A stretch of DNA of 64,000 bases from Streptomyces venezuelae (GCF_008642375.1 NZ_CP029194.1:6317001-6381000), one strand, 5' to 3'; positions 50,939 to 60,269 are shown, counted from the stretch's first letter. A program made the numbers and translations. Notes: generated by a model not told the origin, from the sequence alone.

Positions 50939-51007
50939 GGCCGAGCGGGGCGCCGATCCCGCCGGACCGGGAGCGGCACCGGCCGGTCCGACCGTACGAT
51001 CGGAGGC

Positions 51008-52243
51008 GTGGCAGGTCAGGGGTGTGGAGCGAGGCGGCCGGCCGTGGCCTGCCTGCTCGCCCTGCTGCTCACGCTCACGGCGCTCGCCGGCTGCTCGGCG
51101 GGCGGCTCCGGCGGCCCGGCCGCGGCCGTGGTGTCCCGGGAGATACAGACGCTCCTCGACACGCACGCCAGGGCGCTCCTCGACCGTGACGAAGCCGCCT
51201 TCCGGGCGGCCCTCGACCCCGGGTACGCGCCGGCCGCGCTGACCGGGTTCCGGCGGCTCGCGCAGGTGCCGCTCGACGACTGGACGTACCGGGTCACCGG
51301 GATCGACCGCACCGGCGACGACCGGGTCACCGCCCGCACCGAGTTCGGCTACCGCCTCCGGGGCCACGACCGGGGGCCCGTCACCAGCGGGCGCGTCCTG
51401 GACCTGACCGAGCGGGACGGACGCTGGTACGTCACCGGCGACCGGCCCGCGGAGGGCGCGCCCCGGCAGCTCTGGGAGCAGGGGGACGTCACCACGGTCC
51501 GGGGAGCCCGCTCGCTCGTCCTCGGGGTCGGCCAGGATCCGGAGCGGCTCCGGGAGATCGCCGCGGCCGCCGACCGGGCGGTCCCCGCCGTGAGCGCGGC
51601 CTGGCCCTCGGAGTGGGCCCGCGAGGTCGTCGTCCTCGTCCCCGGCTCGCTGGACGCGATGGGCGGACTCCTCGGGGCGCCGGGCAGCTCCTACCGGGGC
51701 ATCGCCGCCGTCACCACGGGGGAGACGGCGGGCGGGGCGAACGCTCCCGCGGACCGGGTCATCGTCAACCCCGAGGCGTACGGCGCACTCGGGGACTTCG
51801 GCAGGCAGCTGGTCCTCACCCACGAGACGGTGCACGTCGCCACCCGGGCCCACACCTCAGGGTCCACCCCGGTCTGGCTCTCCGAAGGCTTCGCCGACTG
51901 GGCGGCCTACCGGGGCACCGGCCGGACGCCCGCACAGGCGGCACCCGAGCTCGCCCGAGCCGTCCGCGCGGGCGAGCCGCCCGCGCGGCTCCCGGAGGAC
52001 GCGGACTTCGGCTTCGGCGGCGACACGGAGGCGCTCGCCCGGGCCTACGAGGGCGGCTGGCTCGCGTGCGCGCTGATCGCGGAGCGCTGGGGGGAGAAGG
52101 AGCTCACGGAGTTCTACCGCGCGGTGGGGGCGCACCCGGGCCGGGACGGTGCGGTGGAGGAGGCGCTCCAGGAGGTCCTGGACACCACGCCGGAGGAGTT
52201 CACGGCCGCGTGGCGGACGTATCTGGGGGAGCGGCTCGGCTGA
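51008..52243 (+). CDS. Lipoprotein with gluzincin metallopeptidase domain
   Basis: 411 residues. Lipobox LAGC at about residues 26-29. A SnoaL/NTF2-like region (LLDTHARALLDRDEAAF, about 45-160) is followed by a peptidase MA-like zinc protease domain: LTHETVHVA holds HExxH, and SEGFADW downstream supplies the third ligand Glu. Extracellular and membrane-anchored. GTG at 51008 keeps the Arg-rich n-region; a GTG twelve codons later is possible but would remove it. The 3' end overlaps the convergent PadR gene by 44 bases. Confidence 0.85.
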   Translation: MAGQGCGARRPAVACLLALLLTLTALAGCSAGGSGGPAAAVVSREIQTLLDTHARALLDRDEAAFRAALDPGYAPAALTGFRRLAQVPLDDWTYRVTGIDRTGDDRVTARTEFGYRLRGHDRGPVTSGRVLDLTERDGRWYVTGDRPAEGAPRQLWEQGDVTTVRGARSLVLGVGQDPERLREIAAAADRAVPAVSAAWPSEWAREVVVLVPGSLDAMGGLLGAPGSSYRGIAAVTTGETAGGANAPADRVIVNPEAYGALGDFGRQLVLTHETVHVATRAHTSGSTPVWLSEGFADWAAYRGTGRTPAQAAPELARAVRAGEPPARLPEDADFGFGGDTEALARAYEGGWLACALIAERWGEKELTEFYRAVGAHPGRDGAVEEALQEVLDTTPEEFTAAWRTYLGERLG

Positions 52244-52778
52244 CGCGCTCCGCGCGCGCGTCCAGTTCGGCGAGGGCCTCCGTCAGCCACGCCTTCTCCT
52301 CCGTGCCCGTCGCGCGGGCGATCCGCAGCATGCCCTTGCGGAAGAGGTCGGCCTCCTCCTCGGCGCGCACCGGGGTCCCGCCCTCGTAGAAGAAGCTGGC
52401 CGGGGCGGTGAGGAACTCCTGGCGGCGGCGGAGCACGGCCGCCTGGTCCGCCGGGTCGGGGAGGTGGCCGAGGAAGGCGAGCAGCGTGAAGAAGCGCTGG
52501 CCGTCGGTGATCTCGGCGTCCTTGGGGGCGCGCAGCCGGGCGAGCAGCTCCTGGCGGCCCTCCGGGGTGAGCGAGAGCGTGCGGCGCGGGGCGGCGCTCG
52601 CGCCGGGTTCCGTACGGCTGTCGACCAGACCGCTCTTCACGAGGCGGGTGATCGCCGGGTAGAGGGCGCCGTCGCTGACCGGGCGGACGTGGCCGCTCAG
52701 GCCGTGGATGCGCTCCTTCAGCTCGTACCCGTGCAGCGGCTTCCCGTACAGGAAGCCCAGGATCGACAGCTCCAGCAC
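52200..52778 (-). CDS. PadR-family transcriptional repressor
   Basis: 192 residues. N-terminal winged helix (LELSILGFLYGKPLHGYELKERI, SDGALYPAITRLVKSGLV, RRTLSLTPEGRQEL) and a C-terminal helical dimerisation domain, the two-domain PadR/VirR layout. Start GTG at 52778 follows GGAGG. Divergent from a MATE efflux gene; between them lies a 43-bp palindrome with ATGT and ACAT half-sites, the expected PadR operator. It most likely represses the pump and itself until a ligand binds. Confidence 0.93.
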   Translation of the reverse strand: MLELSILGFLYGKPLHGYELKERIHGLSGHVRPVSDGALYPAITRLVKSGLVDSRTEPGASAAPRRTLSLTPEGRQELLARLRAPKDAEITDGQRFFTLLAFLGHLPDPADQAAVLRRRQEFLTAPASFFYEGGTPVRAEEEADLFRKGMLRIARATGTEEKAWLTEALAELDARAERVSRAAPPDTSATRP

Positions 52779-52822
52779 CGGGTGCCTCCTTCGCGCTTGT
52801 CGTGGGACCGGCCGCCATGCTA

Positions 52823-52865
52823 CCTCTTTTCGATGTGCCTCTATTCGAGGTACATCGAAAAGAGG
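52823..52865. promoter_or_regulatory. 43-bp palindromic operator between padR-like and MATE genes
   Basis: Left arm CCTCTTTTCGATGT (52823-52836) and right arm ACATCGAAAAGAGG (52852-52865) pair perfectly over 14 bp, and inner CCTC/GAGG extends it with one mismatch. Centre at 52844. It contains the ATGT...ACAT core of PadR sites and lies 15 bases upstream of the MATE start. Confidence 0.8.
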
Positions 52866-52879
52866 GGGGACTCTTTCGC

Positions 52880-54244
52880 ATGCCCGCACACCGCCGGACC
52901 CTCGTCCGGCTCGCCCGCCCGGTCTACCTGGAACTCCTCGCAGGGGTCGCCGCCGGCATCATCAACATGGTCTGGGTCGCCCGGCTCGGCGGGGACGCGG
53001 TCGCCGCCGTGGCCGTCGCCACCAACGTCGAGAACCTCCTCCTCGGCGTCGTCCTCCTCGCCGGCTCGGGCACCACCGTGCTCGTCGCCCGCGCCCGGGG
53101 CGCCGAAGATCCGGCAGGCGTCCGCGCCGCCGTCCGCGGCGGCACCGCCCTCTGCGCGCTCCTCGTGCCACCCGTCGCGCTCGGCGGCTACCTGCTTCGG
53201 GAACCGCTCGCCGCCCTGCTCCTCGGCGGCCAGGGGCATCCCGCCCACGCCCTGGCCACCGCCTACTTCGCGATCTCGCTCCCCGGCACGGCCGTCTTCT
53301 TCGCCACGAACGTCCTCGACGGAATCCTCAAGGGCGCCGGGGACACCCGCACCCCCATGCGGCTCGCCTTCCTCGCCAACGGACTGATCCTCGTCCTCGA
53401 TCCGCTGCTCATCCACGCCTACGGGGTGCCGGGTGCCGCCCTCGCCACCGTCATCGGCCGGACCGTCGCCCTCGCGGTCGGGCTGCTCGTCCTGCGCCGC
53501 ACCGCCCTGCTCAAGGCGGCGCGCACCACCCGCCCCGCCCTGTCGACCGCCGCCGCCGTGCGCCGTACCGCCGTCACAGGGCTGCCCATGTCCGTCGACT
53601 TCACCGTACGGATGGCCGGAGCGCTCGCGCTCGTCTCCGTCGTCGCCCGGCTCGGCGTCACCGAGATCGCCGCCTACGGCATCGCCACCAAGGCCATGTA
53701 CGTCGCGACGATGGCCTTCTACGCCGTGCGGCAGGCCGCCGCCATCCACACGGCGCACCTCCTCGGCGCCCTGGAGGCACCGGCCGGCCGACTGCGGCCC
53801 GGCGCCCGGGGGCACGAGGAGCGGAAGGCCGTCGCACGGCAGGCCCTCGTCCTCGCCGCCGGCCTCGGCGCGACCGCCGCCGTGCTGCTGCTCCTCGGCG
53901 CGGGACCGGTCATGCGGGCCTTCGGCGCGGAGCCGGCGGTGGCGGAGTCGGGCGCGCTCTTCCTGCGCTGCCTCGGCCCCTACCTGGTGCTCATGGCCTG
54001 CTTCATCGGGGTCGCCGGGGTCTTCGAGGGCAGCGGGGCCGGTCCGTACCTCGCCCGGATCACCGTCGCCGGCGTCCTCGTCCAACTGCCGCTCGCCTAC
54101 GCCCTGTCAGGACTCGGACTCGCCGGGATCTGTCTGGCCATGGCCCTCGCCATGGCCGTGCAGTGCGCCGCTCTCGGCCTGCTGCACCGCCGGGGCACCG
54201 ACGCTCAGAAGGAGCCGGACAGGGCCTTCTCGCGCTCCGGCTGA
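52880..54244 (+). CDS. MATE-family multidrug efflux transporter
   Basis: 454 residues, twelve transmembrane helices in two homologous halves (LARPVYLELLAGVAAGIINM; VRRTAVTGLPMSVDFTVRMAG). DGILKGAGDTRTPM is the conserved mid-protein motif, matched by FEGSGAGP in the second half. Exports drugs or metabolites in exchange for cations. ATG at 52880 with GAGGGGGGA upstream, which lies within the palindromic operator's edge. The 3' end overlaps the convergent GT87 gene by 40 bases. Confidence 0.93.
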   Translation: MPAHRRTLVRLARPVYLELLAGVAAGIINMVWVARLGGDAVAAVAVATNVENLLLGVVLLAGSGTTVLVARARGAEDPAGVRAAVRGGTALCALLVPPVALGGYLLREPLAALLLGGQGHPAHALATAYFAISLPGTAVFFATNVLDGILKGAGDTRTPMRLAFLANGLILVLDPLLIHAYGVPGAALATVIGRTVALAVGLLVLRRTALLKAARTTRPALSTAAAVRRTAVTGLPMSVDFTVRMAGALALVSVVARLGVTEIAAYGIATKAMYVATMAFYAVRQAAAIHTAHLLGALEAPAGRLRPGARGHEERKAVARQALVLAAGLGATAAVLLLLGAGPVMRAFGAEPAVAESGALFLRCLGPYLVLMACFIGVAGVFEGSGAGPYLARITVAGVLVQLPLAYALSGLGLAGICLAMALAMAVQCAALGLLHRRGTDAQKEPDRAFSRSG

Positions 54245-55476
54245 GCCGCCTGGGCGGGGATGGCCGCCTCGACGAGACGCGGCTCCGTCACCGTCTGGCG
54301 CCACAGGATCCGGCAGGCGATGAGCGCGGCGGCGATCAGCATGCCGTTCCGGGTGAACAGCACCGCCATGCCCAGCGGGTCGCTGCGCGTCACGTGCGAG
54401 AACCACACCGGGAACTCGAAGTGCGTCACCGCCGTCGCCCAGATCACCAGGTACACCGGGACCCGCATCCGGCTCGACCGGTAGGCGAGGCAGACCGCGC
54501 CCAGGCCGACCAGCCACAGCATGTACTGCGGGGAGAGCACCCGGCTCGTCACCGTGAACAGCAGCACCGCCACGAAGGCCGCGTCCGCGACCGTCGACGA
54601 GACGAAGCGGCGGGAGCGGATCCGCCACAGCAGGAGCCAGGCGAAGGCGGCGATGGTGAGCGCGAGCGCGGCGGTGGAGACCGCGGAGACGTACGGGCCG
54701 AGGAACTCGATCGAGCCGTAGTTCATCCGCGCCTCGCCCTCCCAGCCGAAGTGCCGGATGACGTGGAAGACCATCGCGCCCAGCGACTCGACCTCCGTGC
54801 CGCGGTCCCGCTGGAAGGAGAGGAAGGCCAGCGCCCCCGGCATCCACAGCACGCACAGCAGCAGGACGGCGGCCGCCGCGCCCGCCGCCGTCGACCAGGC
54901 GCGGAAGGTCGCGCGGCCCTTCGCGGTGCCCACGAGGATCAGCGCGGGCCACACCTTCAGGACCGCGCCGAAGCCGGCGAGGGCGCCGAGGACGCGCGGG
55001 CTCCGGCCGGCCGCGAGCAGCCCCGCCACCGCGACGGCGGTCACCATCACGTCGTACCGGGCGTACGCGGTCGGACCGAGCAGCGGGACGCCCGCGATCC
55101 ACATCCAGGCGCCGTCGAGCCTCCGGCCCGCGCGGCGGCCCGTGCGCACGAGCAGCCCGAAGACGAACGCGTCGCAGAGGAAGGCGAGGACGAAGAAGGC
55201 GGACGAGTAGTCGAGGAACGGCAGCAGCCCCGGTGAGAGGATCGCGAGGGCCGCGGCCGGCGGGTACTGCCAGGTGACGTCGTCCAGCGGGTACGTGCCG
55301 GTCCGCAGGACCTCGTACCAGCCCTGGTAGATGTTCGAGACGTCGAAGGTGATGTCCGGCCCGGGGACCACCACGATCTTGAAGACACCGATCAGCAGGA
55401 CGACCCTGGTGAGAGCCCAGAGACCGAGCGGAAGCCGCAGGCTCATGAGTGCGTTCTTCACTACGCCGCCCGTCAT
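54205..55476 (-). CDS. GT87-family membrane mannosyltransferase (DUF2029)
   Basis: 423 residues, about nine to ten transmembrane helices. GPDITFDVSNIYQGWYEVL, TWQYPPAAAL and PQYMLWLVGLGAVCLAYR are typical of GT87/GT-C polyprenyl-phosphate-mannose-dependent enzymes such as PimE; the acidic residues in the first loop (PDIT/DVS) are likely catalytic. Probably adds mannose to a lipid or glycolipid on the outer face of the membrane. ATG at 55476 with AAGGACG upstream. Divergent from a PimB-like GT4 gene (87 bases between starts), supporting a shared phosphoinositol-mannoside or glycolipid role. Confidence 0.85.
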   Translation of the reverse strand: MTGGVVKNALMSLRLPLGLWALTRVVLLIGVFKIVVVPGPDITFDVSNIYQGWYEVLRTGTYPLDDVTWQYPPAAALAILSPGLLPFLDYSSAFFVLAFLCDAFVFGLLVRTGRRAGRRLDGAWMWIAGVPLLGPTAYARYDVMVTAVAVAGLLAAGRSPRVLGALAGFGAVLKVWPALILVGTAKGRATFRAWSTAAGAAAAVLLLCVLWMPGALAFLSFQRDRGTEVESLGAMVFHVIRHFGWEGEARMNYGSIEFLGPYVSAVSTAALALTIAAFAWLLLWRIRSRRFVSSTVADAAFVAVLLFTVTSRVLSPQYMLWLVGLGAVCLAYRSSRMRVPVYLVIWATAVTHFEFPVWFSHVTRSDPLGMAVLFTRNGMLIAAALIACRILWRQTVTEPRLVEAAIPAQAAQPEREKALSGSF

Positions 55477-55563
55477 CGCTGAATCGTCCTTGTCCTGTCG
55501 TTCCGCTCACGCGGAGAAGTGGTGGTGCCGGGCGGTGAATGCCATCGCGTACTGTCGGCCACG

Positions 55564-56706
55564 ATGGACAAGACCCTGATCGTAACCAACGACTTCCCGC
55601 CACGACCCGGCGGAATCCAGGCGTTCCTGCACAACATGGCGCTGCGCCTGGACCCCGAACAGATCGTGGTCTACGCCTCCACGTGGAAGCGAAGCCGCGA
55701 AGGAGTCGAGGCGACCGCCCTGTTTGACGCCGAACAGCCTTTCACGGTTGTCCGCGATCGCACCACCATGCTGCTGCCCACCCCTCGGGTCACCGCCCGC
55801 GCCACCGCCCTGCTGCGCGAGCACGGCTGCCGGTCCGTGTGGTTCGGTGCCGCCGCGCCGCTCGGCCTGATGGCCCCGGCGCTGCGCCGGGCGGGCGCGA
55901 AGCGGCTCGTCGCCACCACCCACGGGCACGAGGCCGGCTGGGCCCAGCTGCCCGCGGCCCGGCAGCTCCTGGGGCGGATCGGCGAGGGCACGGACACCGT
56001 CACGTACCTCGGCGAGTACACCCGCTCCCGGATCGCCGAGGCGCTCACGCCCGCCGCGGCCGCGCGGATGGTCCAGCTCCCGCCGGGCGTGGACGAGAAG
56101 ACGTTCCACCCCGACTCGGGTGGCGCCGAGGTCCGCGCCCGCCTCGGGCTCAGCGACCGGCCCGTCGTCGTCTGCGTCTCCCGCCTCGTCCCGCGCAAGG
56201 GCCAGGACACCCTGATCCGGGCCCTGCCCGCGATCCTGCGGCGGGTCCCGGACGCGGTCCTCCTGATCGTCGGCGGCGGCCCGTACGAGAAGGACCTGCG
56301 CCGCCTCGCCCACGAGACCGGCGTGGCCGGATCCGTACGCTTCACCGGCGCCGTCCCCTGGGCCGAGCTCCCCGCCCACTACGGAGCCGGCGACGTCTTC
56401 GCGATGCCCTGCCGCACCCGCCGCGGCGGCCTCGACGTCGAGGGTCTCGGCATCGTCTACCTGGAGGCCTCGGCCACCGGCCTGCCCGTCGTCGCCGGCG
56501 ACTCCGGCGGCGCCCCCGACGCCGTCCTCGACGGCGAGACCGGCTGGGTCGTCCGCGGCGAATCCGCCGAGGAGACCGCCGACCGCGTCGCGACGCTCCT
56601 CCTCGACCCCGAGCTCCGCGCCCGCATGGGCGAGCGCGGGCGCGCCTGGGTCGAGGAGAAGTGGCGCTGGGACCTTCTCGCGGAGCGGCTCAGGGAGCTG
56701 CTCTGA
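55564..56706 (+). CDS. GT4 glycosyltransferase, PimB/MgtA-like mannosyltransferase
   Basis: 380 residues, GT-B fold. N-terminal LIVTNDFPPRPGGIQAFLHN, THGHEAGW, VDEKTFHP; donor side VSRLVPRKGQDTLIRAL, IVGGGPYEKDL and EGLGIVYLEASATGLPVVAG with the EX7E motif. This matches actinobacterial GDP-mannose-dependent PimB' enzymes that add the second mannose to phosphatidylinositol monomannoside. Start at ATG 55564 has no ribosome binding site; TACTGT at 55549-55554 lies ten bases before it, so a short leader is likely. Extension to 55519 is less credible. Confidence 0.9.
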   Translation: MDKTLIVTNDFPPRPGGIQAFLHNMALRLDPEQIVVYASTWKRSREGVEATALFDAEQPFTVVRDRTTMLLPTPRVTARATALLREHGCRSVWFGAAAPLGLMAPALRRAGAKRLVATTHGHEAGWAQLPAARQLLGRIGEGTDTVTYLGEYTRSRIAEALTPAAAARMVQLPPGVDEKTFHPDSGGAEVRARLGLSDRPVVVCVSRLVPRKGQDTLIRALPAILRRVPDAVLLIVGGGPYEKDLRRLAHETGVAGSVRFTGAVPWAELPAHYGAGDVFAMPCRTRRGGLDVEGLGIVYLEASATGLPVVAGDSGGAPDAVLDGETGWVVRGESAEETADRVATLLLDPELRARMGERGRAWVEEKWRWDLLAERLRELL

Positions 56707-56710
56707 CACC

Positions 56711-56738
56711 GCGGGAGGAAGTGCGCGGGAGGAAGTGC
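56711..56738. repeat. Two 14-bp direct repeats
   Basis: GCGGGAGGAAGTGC occurs twice in succession just after the GT4 stop and before the terminator. Minor sequence duplication. Confidence 0.8.
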
Positions 56739-56741
56739 GCG

Positions 56742-56778
56742 GAGGGGCCCCGGGCGATGTGTCCGCCCGGGGCCCCTC
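56742..56778. terminator. Bidirectional terminator, GT4 gene / fadD
   Basis: Perfect 15-bp inverted repeat (56742-56756 and 56764-56778) around a 7-base loop between convergent genes. Confidence 0.88.
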
Positions 56779-56809
56779 TCCGTTGCGTCGTACGGACGAC
56801 CGGCCGGGC

Positions 56810-58606
56810 TCAGCCCTGGTAGATCGCCTCGATCTCGTCCGCGAACTCCCGCGCCACGACATTGCGCTTCAGCTTCAGGGACGGGGTGATGTGGCCCGCC
56901 TCCTCCGTGAACTGGGCGGGGAGCACCCGGAACTTGCGGACCGACTCGGCCTTGGAGACCGCGGCGTTGCCGTCGTCGATAGCGCGCTGGACCTCCGCCA
57001 GGAGGTCGACGTCCTCGCGCAGGGAGGCCGCCGAGGAGCCGGCCGGCTTGCCGTGGTCGGACGCCCAGCGGCCGAGGAACTCCTCGTCCAGGGTGACGAG
57101 CGCGCCCACGAACGGACGGCCGTCGCCGACCACCATGCACTCCGCGACCAGCGCGTGCGCCCGGATGCGGTCCTCGATGACCGCCGGCGCGACGTTCTTG
57201 CCGCCCGCCGTCACCAGGATCTCCTTCTTGCGGCCCGTGATCGCGAGGTAGCCGTCCTCGTCGAGCGTGCCGATGTCGCCCGTGTGGAACCAGCCGTCCG
57301 CCAGCGCCTCGGCCGTCGCGGCCTCGTTGTTCCAGTACCGCGAGAAGATGTGCTCGCCGTGCAGCAGCACCTCGCCGTCGTCGGCGATCCGGACCACGGA
57401 GCCCGGCAGCGGCTGCCCGACCGTGCCGATCTTCTGACGGTCCCAGGGGTTGAACGCGGTCGCCGCGCACGACTCCGTCAGGCCGTAGCCCTCCAGGACG
57501 GTGAAACCGATGCCCCGGAAGAAGTGGCCGAGCCGCTCGCCCAGCGGCGCGCCGCCCGAGATCGCGTACTCGCCGCGCCCGCCGAGGACCGCCCGCAGCT
57601 TGCCGTAGACGAGCTTGTCGAAGAGCTTGTGCTTGAGCTTGAGGCCGAAGGACGGGCCCTCGGGGGTCCCGATCGCCCGGCTGTACGCGATCGCCGTGTG
57701 CGCGGCCTTGTCGAAGATCTTGCCCTTGCCGTCGGCCTGCGCCTTGGCCCGGGCCGAGTTGTAGACCTTCTCGAAGACCCGCGGCACGCCCAGGATCAGC
57801 GTCGGCCGGAAGGAGGCCAGCTCGTCCGTGAGGTTCTTGATGTCGGGGACGCAGCCGAGCCGGATCGGCGCCATGACGGACGCGACCTCGACGAGCCGCC
57901 CGAAGACGTGCGCGGCCGGCAGGAAGAGCAGCACCGAGCACTCGCCGGTACGGAAGAGGGGCTTCAGCCGCTCCACGATGTTGCCGCACTCGGCGAAGAA
58001 GGCCCGGTGGGACAGGACGCAGCCCTTGGGGCGGCCCGTCGTGCCCGAGGTGTAGACGATCGTGGCCGGGTCGTCGGCGTTCGCCGCCGACATCCGCGCG
58101 TCGAGCAGCTCGTCGGAGACGTCCGCGCCCTCGGCGGTGAGCCGCTCGACCGCGCCCGCGTCGATCTGCCGGACGCCCTTGAGCCCCGGGAGCTCCGCCC
58201 GGACGGACTCCACCGACGCCTCGTGGGCCGCGCTCTCCACGAGCGCCAGCGAGGCGCCCGAGTCGCCGAGGATCCACTGGATCTGCTCCGGCGAGCTCGT
58301 CTCGTAGACCGGCACGGTCACGCCGCCCGCGCTCCAGATCGCGAAGTCGAGGAGCACCCACTCGTACCGCGTACGGGACAGCAGCGCGACCCGGTCGCCC
58401 GCCTCGACGCCCGAGGCGATCAGGCCCTTGGCGACCCCGCGGACCTCCGCGAGGAACTGCGTGGCCGTCACGTCGGTCCAGACACCGTCGACCTTGCGTC
58501 CCATCACGGCGACGTCTGGGTGACGGGAGGCGTTGCGGCGGATGAGATCCGTCAGGTTGCCGTCCGTGGGGACCTCGTACAGGGCCGGAAGGCTGAACTC
58601 GCGCAA
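56810..58606 (-). CDS. fadD: Long-chain fatty-acid-CoA ligase
   Basis: 598 residues, ANL superfamily, the FAA1/FadD15-like actinobacterial form. AMP-binding motif TIVYTSGTTGRPKGC, VLEGYGLTESCA, GWFHTGDIG with the adenylate Asp, and the catalytic Lys region SLKLKRNVVAREF near the C-terminus. Activates fatty acids with ATP and CoA. Start is TTG at 58606, with GGAG 10-13 bases upstream; no ATG or GTG in frame is credible nearby. Divergent from a metallophosphoesterase gene across 254 bases that contain short palindromes. Confidence 0.95.
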   Translation of the reverse strand: MREFSLPALYEVPTDGNLTDLIRRNASRHPDVAVMGRKVDGVWTDVTATQFLAEVRGVAKGLIASGVEAGDRVALLSRTRYEWVLLDFAIWSAGGVTVPVYETSSPEQIQWILGDSGASLALVESAAHEASVESVRAELPGLKGVRQIDAGAVERLTAEGADVSDELLDARMSAANADDPATIVYTSGTTGRPKGCVLSHRAFFAECGNIVERLKPLFRTGECSVLLFLPAAHVFGRLVEVASVMAPIRLGCVPDIKNLTDELASFRPTLILGVPRVFEKVYNSARAKAQADGKGKIFDKAAHTAIAYSRAIGTPEGPSFGLKLKHKLFDKLVYGKLRAVLGGRGEYAISGGAPLGERLGHFFRGIGFTVLEGYGLTESCAATAFNPWDRQKIGTVGQPLPGSVVRIADDGEVLLHGEHIFSRYWNNEAATAEALADGWFHTGDIGTLDEDGYLAITGRKKEILVTAGGKNVAPAVIEDRIRAHALVAECMVVGDGRPFVGALVTLDEEFLGRWASDHGKPAGSSAASLREDVDLLAEVQRAIDDGNAAVSKAESVRKFRVLPAQFTEEAGHITPSLKLKRNVVAREFADEIEAIYQG

Positions 58607-58860
58607 GACTGCTGCTCCTCATCGGGCGCCGGCGCCACGGCTCTGTGTGATGCACCGGTGTGGTCCATGATCGGGCAGGTGCTCAGTGGGGGTGAGCACG
58701 ACTGGACCGACCGGACGTTACCCATCAGTAGTTGGTTCCGATAGGGGGTCCCGGCCAGATGTTCCGTGCGTCACACATGCATGACGATGCTGTGCGCACA
58801 GTAATCCACGGGTTTCGCGACTCGGAAGTAACCGCAGGTGACACCCCCTAAGGTGGGCTC
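58607..58860. promoter_or_regulatory. Divergent promoter region, fadD / metallophosphoesterase
   Basis: 254 bases with two inverted repeats: GTGCTCA/TGAGCAC (58679-58685 and 58693-58699) and the perfect 12-bp CTGTGCGCACAG (58790-58801). TAAGGT at 58849-58854 lies so that transcription would start at the ATG at 58861. Either repeat may be an operator; no regulator can be named. Confidence 0.45.
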
Positions 58861-59628
58861 ATGCGAGTCCATGTGGTCAGTGACGTGCACGGCAACGCCG
58901 AAGACCTCGCCAAGGCGGGGGAGGGTGCCGATGCCCTCATATGTCTCGGGGACCTGGTCCTCTTCCTCGACTACGCCGACCACAGCCGGGGGATCTTCCC
59001 CGACCTCTTCGGCGTCGAGAACGCCGACCGGCTCGTGGAGCTGCGCACCGCCCGCCGCTTCGACGAGGCCCGTGACCTGGGCCGCCGCCTCTGGGCCGAG
59101 CTGGACGTCGACCGCGACACCGCCATCGAGGCCGCCGTCCGCCGTCAGTACGCCGAGCTCTTCGCCGCCTTCCCCGCCCCCACCTACGCCACCTACGGGA
59201 ACGTCGACATCCCCCGGCTCTGGACCGAGTACGCCACACCGGGCACGACCGTCCTCGACGGGCAGCGCGTCGAGCTGGGCGGCCTCACCTTCGGCTTCGT
59301 CGGCGGCGGACTGCGCACCCCGATGCGCACCCCGTACGAGATCTCGGACGAGGAGTACGCGGCCAAGGTCGAGGCCCTCGGGGACGTCGACGTCCTCTGC
59401 TCCCACATCCCGCCGGACGTCCCCGAGCTGACCTACGACACCGTGGCCCGCCGCTTCGAGCGCGGCAGCCGCGCGCTGCTCGACGCGATCCGGCGCACCC
59501 GGCCCCGGTACGCCCTCTTCGGCCACGTCCACCAGCCGCTCGCCCGGCGGATGCGGATCGCCGCGACCGAGTGCGTCAACGTCGGCCACTTCGCCTCGAC
59601 CGGCAGGCCCTTCGCCCTGGAGTGGTGA
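58861..59628 (+). CDS. Calcineurin-like metallophosphoesterase
   Basis: 255 residues. Metal-binding motifs in order: DVHGN (residues 8-12), LGDLVLF, YGNVDIP (a GNxD/E variant of GNHD), CSHIPPD and FGHVHQP. A cytosolic phosphoesterase of unknown substrate; no signal peptide. ATG at 58861 has AAGGTGG close upstream but also a well placed TAAGGT -10, so it may be leaderless. Divergent from fadD. Confidence 0.92.
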   Translation: MRVHVVSDVHGNAEDLAKAGEGADALICLGDLVLFLDYADHSRGIFPDLFGVENADRLVELRTARRFDEARDLGRRLWAELDVDRDTAIEAAVRRQYAELFAAFPAPTYATYGNVDIPRLWTEYATPGTTVLDGQRVELGGLTFGFVGGGLRTPMRTPYEISDEEYAAKVEALGDVDVLCSHIPPDVPELTYDTVARRFERGSRALLDAIRRTRPRYALFGHVHQPLARRMRIAATECVNVGHFASTGRPFALEW

Positions 59629-59735
59629 AAGGCGCGGAGCCGCGGCGCGATAGCCTTCCGTCGGCACATCTGTACGTTTGTGCCCTTGTTTTCCTTCGAG
59701 TTCTCGCCGGACCGCACAGTGGAGGAGCCACCGCG

Positions 59736-60179
59736 ATGGCCGAACACACCAGCTCCAGCATCACGATCGAGGCGGCGCCGGCCGACGTCATGGGTGTGAT
59801 CGCCGACTTCGCCCGCTACCCGGAGTGGACGGGCGAGGTGAAGGAGGCCGAGGTCCTGGCGACGGACGCGTCCGGCCGCGCGGAGAAGGTCCGGCTGCTC
59901 CTCGACGCCGGCGCCATCAAGGACGACCACACCCTGGCGTACACCTGGACCGGCGCCGACGAGGTCAGCTGGACCCTGGTCAAGTCCCAGATGCTCCGCT
60001 CCCTCGACGGCTCCTACCGGCTCGCCGCGCTCGGCGGCGGCACCCGCACCGAGGTCACGTACCAGCTGACCGTCGACGTCAAGATCCCCATGCTCGGCAT
60101 GATCAAGCGCAAGGCCGAGAAGGTCATCATCGACCGCGCCCTGGCCGGCCTGAAGAAGCGCGTCGAATCCGGCGTGTGA
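59736..60179 (+). CDS. SRPBCC (polyketide cyclase/START-like) family protein
   Basis: 147 residues, a single helix-grip domain: SSITIEAAPADVMGVIADFARYPEW at the start and a long C-terminal helix. Typical of START-like proteins that bind hydrophobic ligands; no ligand or reaction can be assigned. ATG at 59736 with GGAGGAG upstream. In Streptomyces this gene is regularly found upstream of an ArsA-like ATPase, as here, so a functional link between the two is likely. Confidence 0.9.
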   Translation: MAEHTSSSITIEAAPADVMGVIADFARYPEWTGEVKEAEVLATDASGRAEKVRLLLDAGAIKDDHTLAYTWTGADEVSWTLVKSQMLRSLDGSYRLAALGGGTRTEVTYQLTVDVKIPMLGMIKRKAEKVIIDRALAGLKKRVESGV

Positions 60180-60182
60180 ACC

Positions 60183-60207
60183 CCCGGCGGGCCTGCCGCC
60201 CGCCGGG
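60183..60207 (+). terminator. Hairpin between SRPBCC and ArsA-like genes
   Basis: Perfect 10-bp inverted repeat (60183-60192 and 60198-60207) with a CTGCC loop directly after the stop codon. Confidence 0.7.
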
Positions 60208-60269
60208 CCGGGCCCGCGGGGGCCGACCGACGGCACACCCCTGCGGAGGGCGGCGGTAACGTCCTCCGC

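Noticed and set aside
58790..58801. CTGTGCGCACAG as a known fatty-acid regulator site
   Set aside because: Short and GC-rich; I cannot tie it to a named regulator, so it is only noted in the fadD promoter region.
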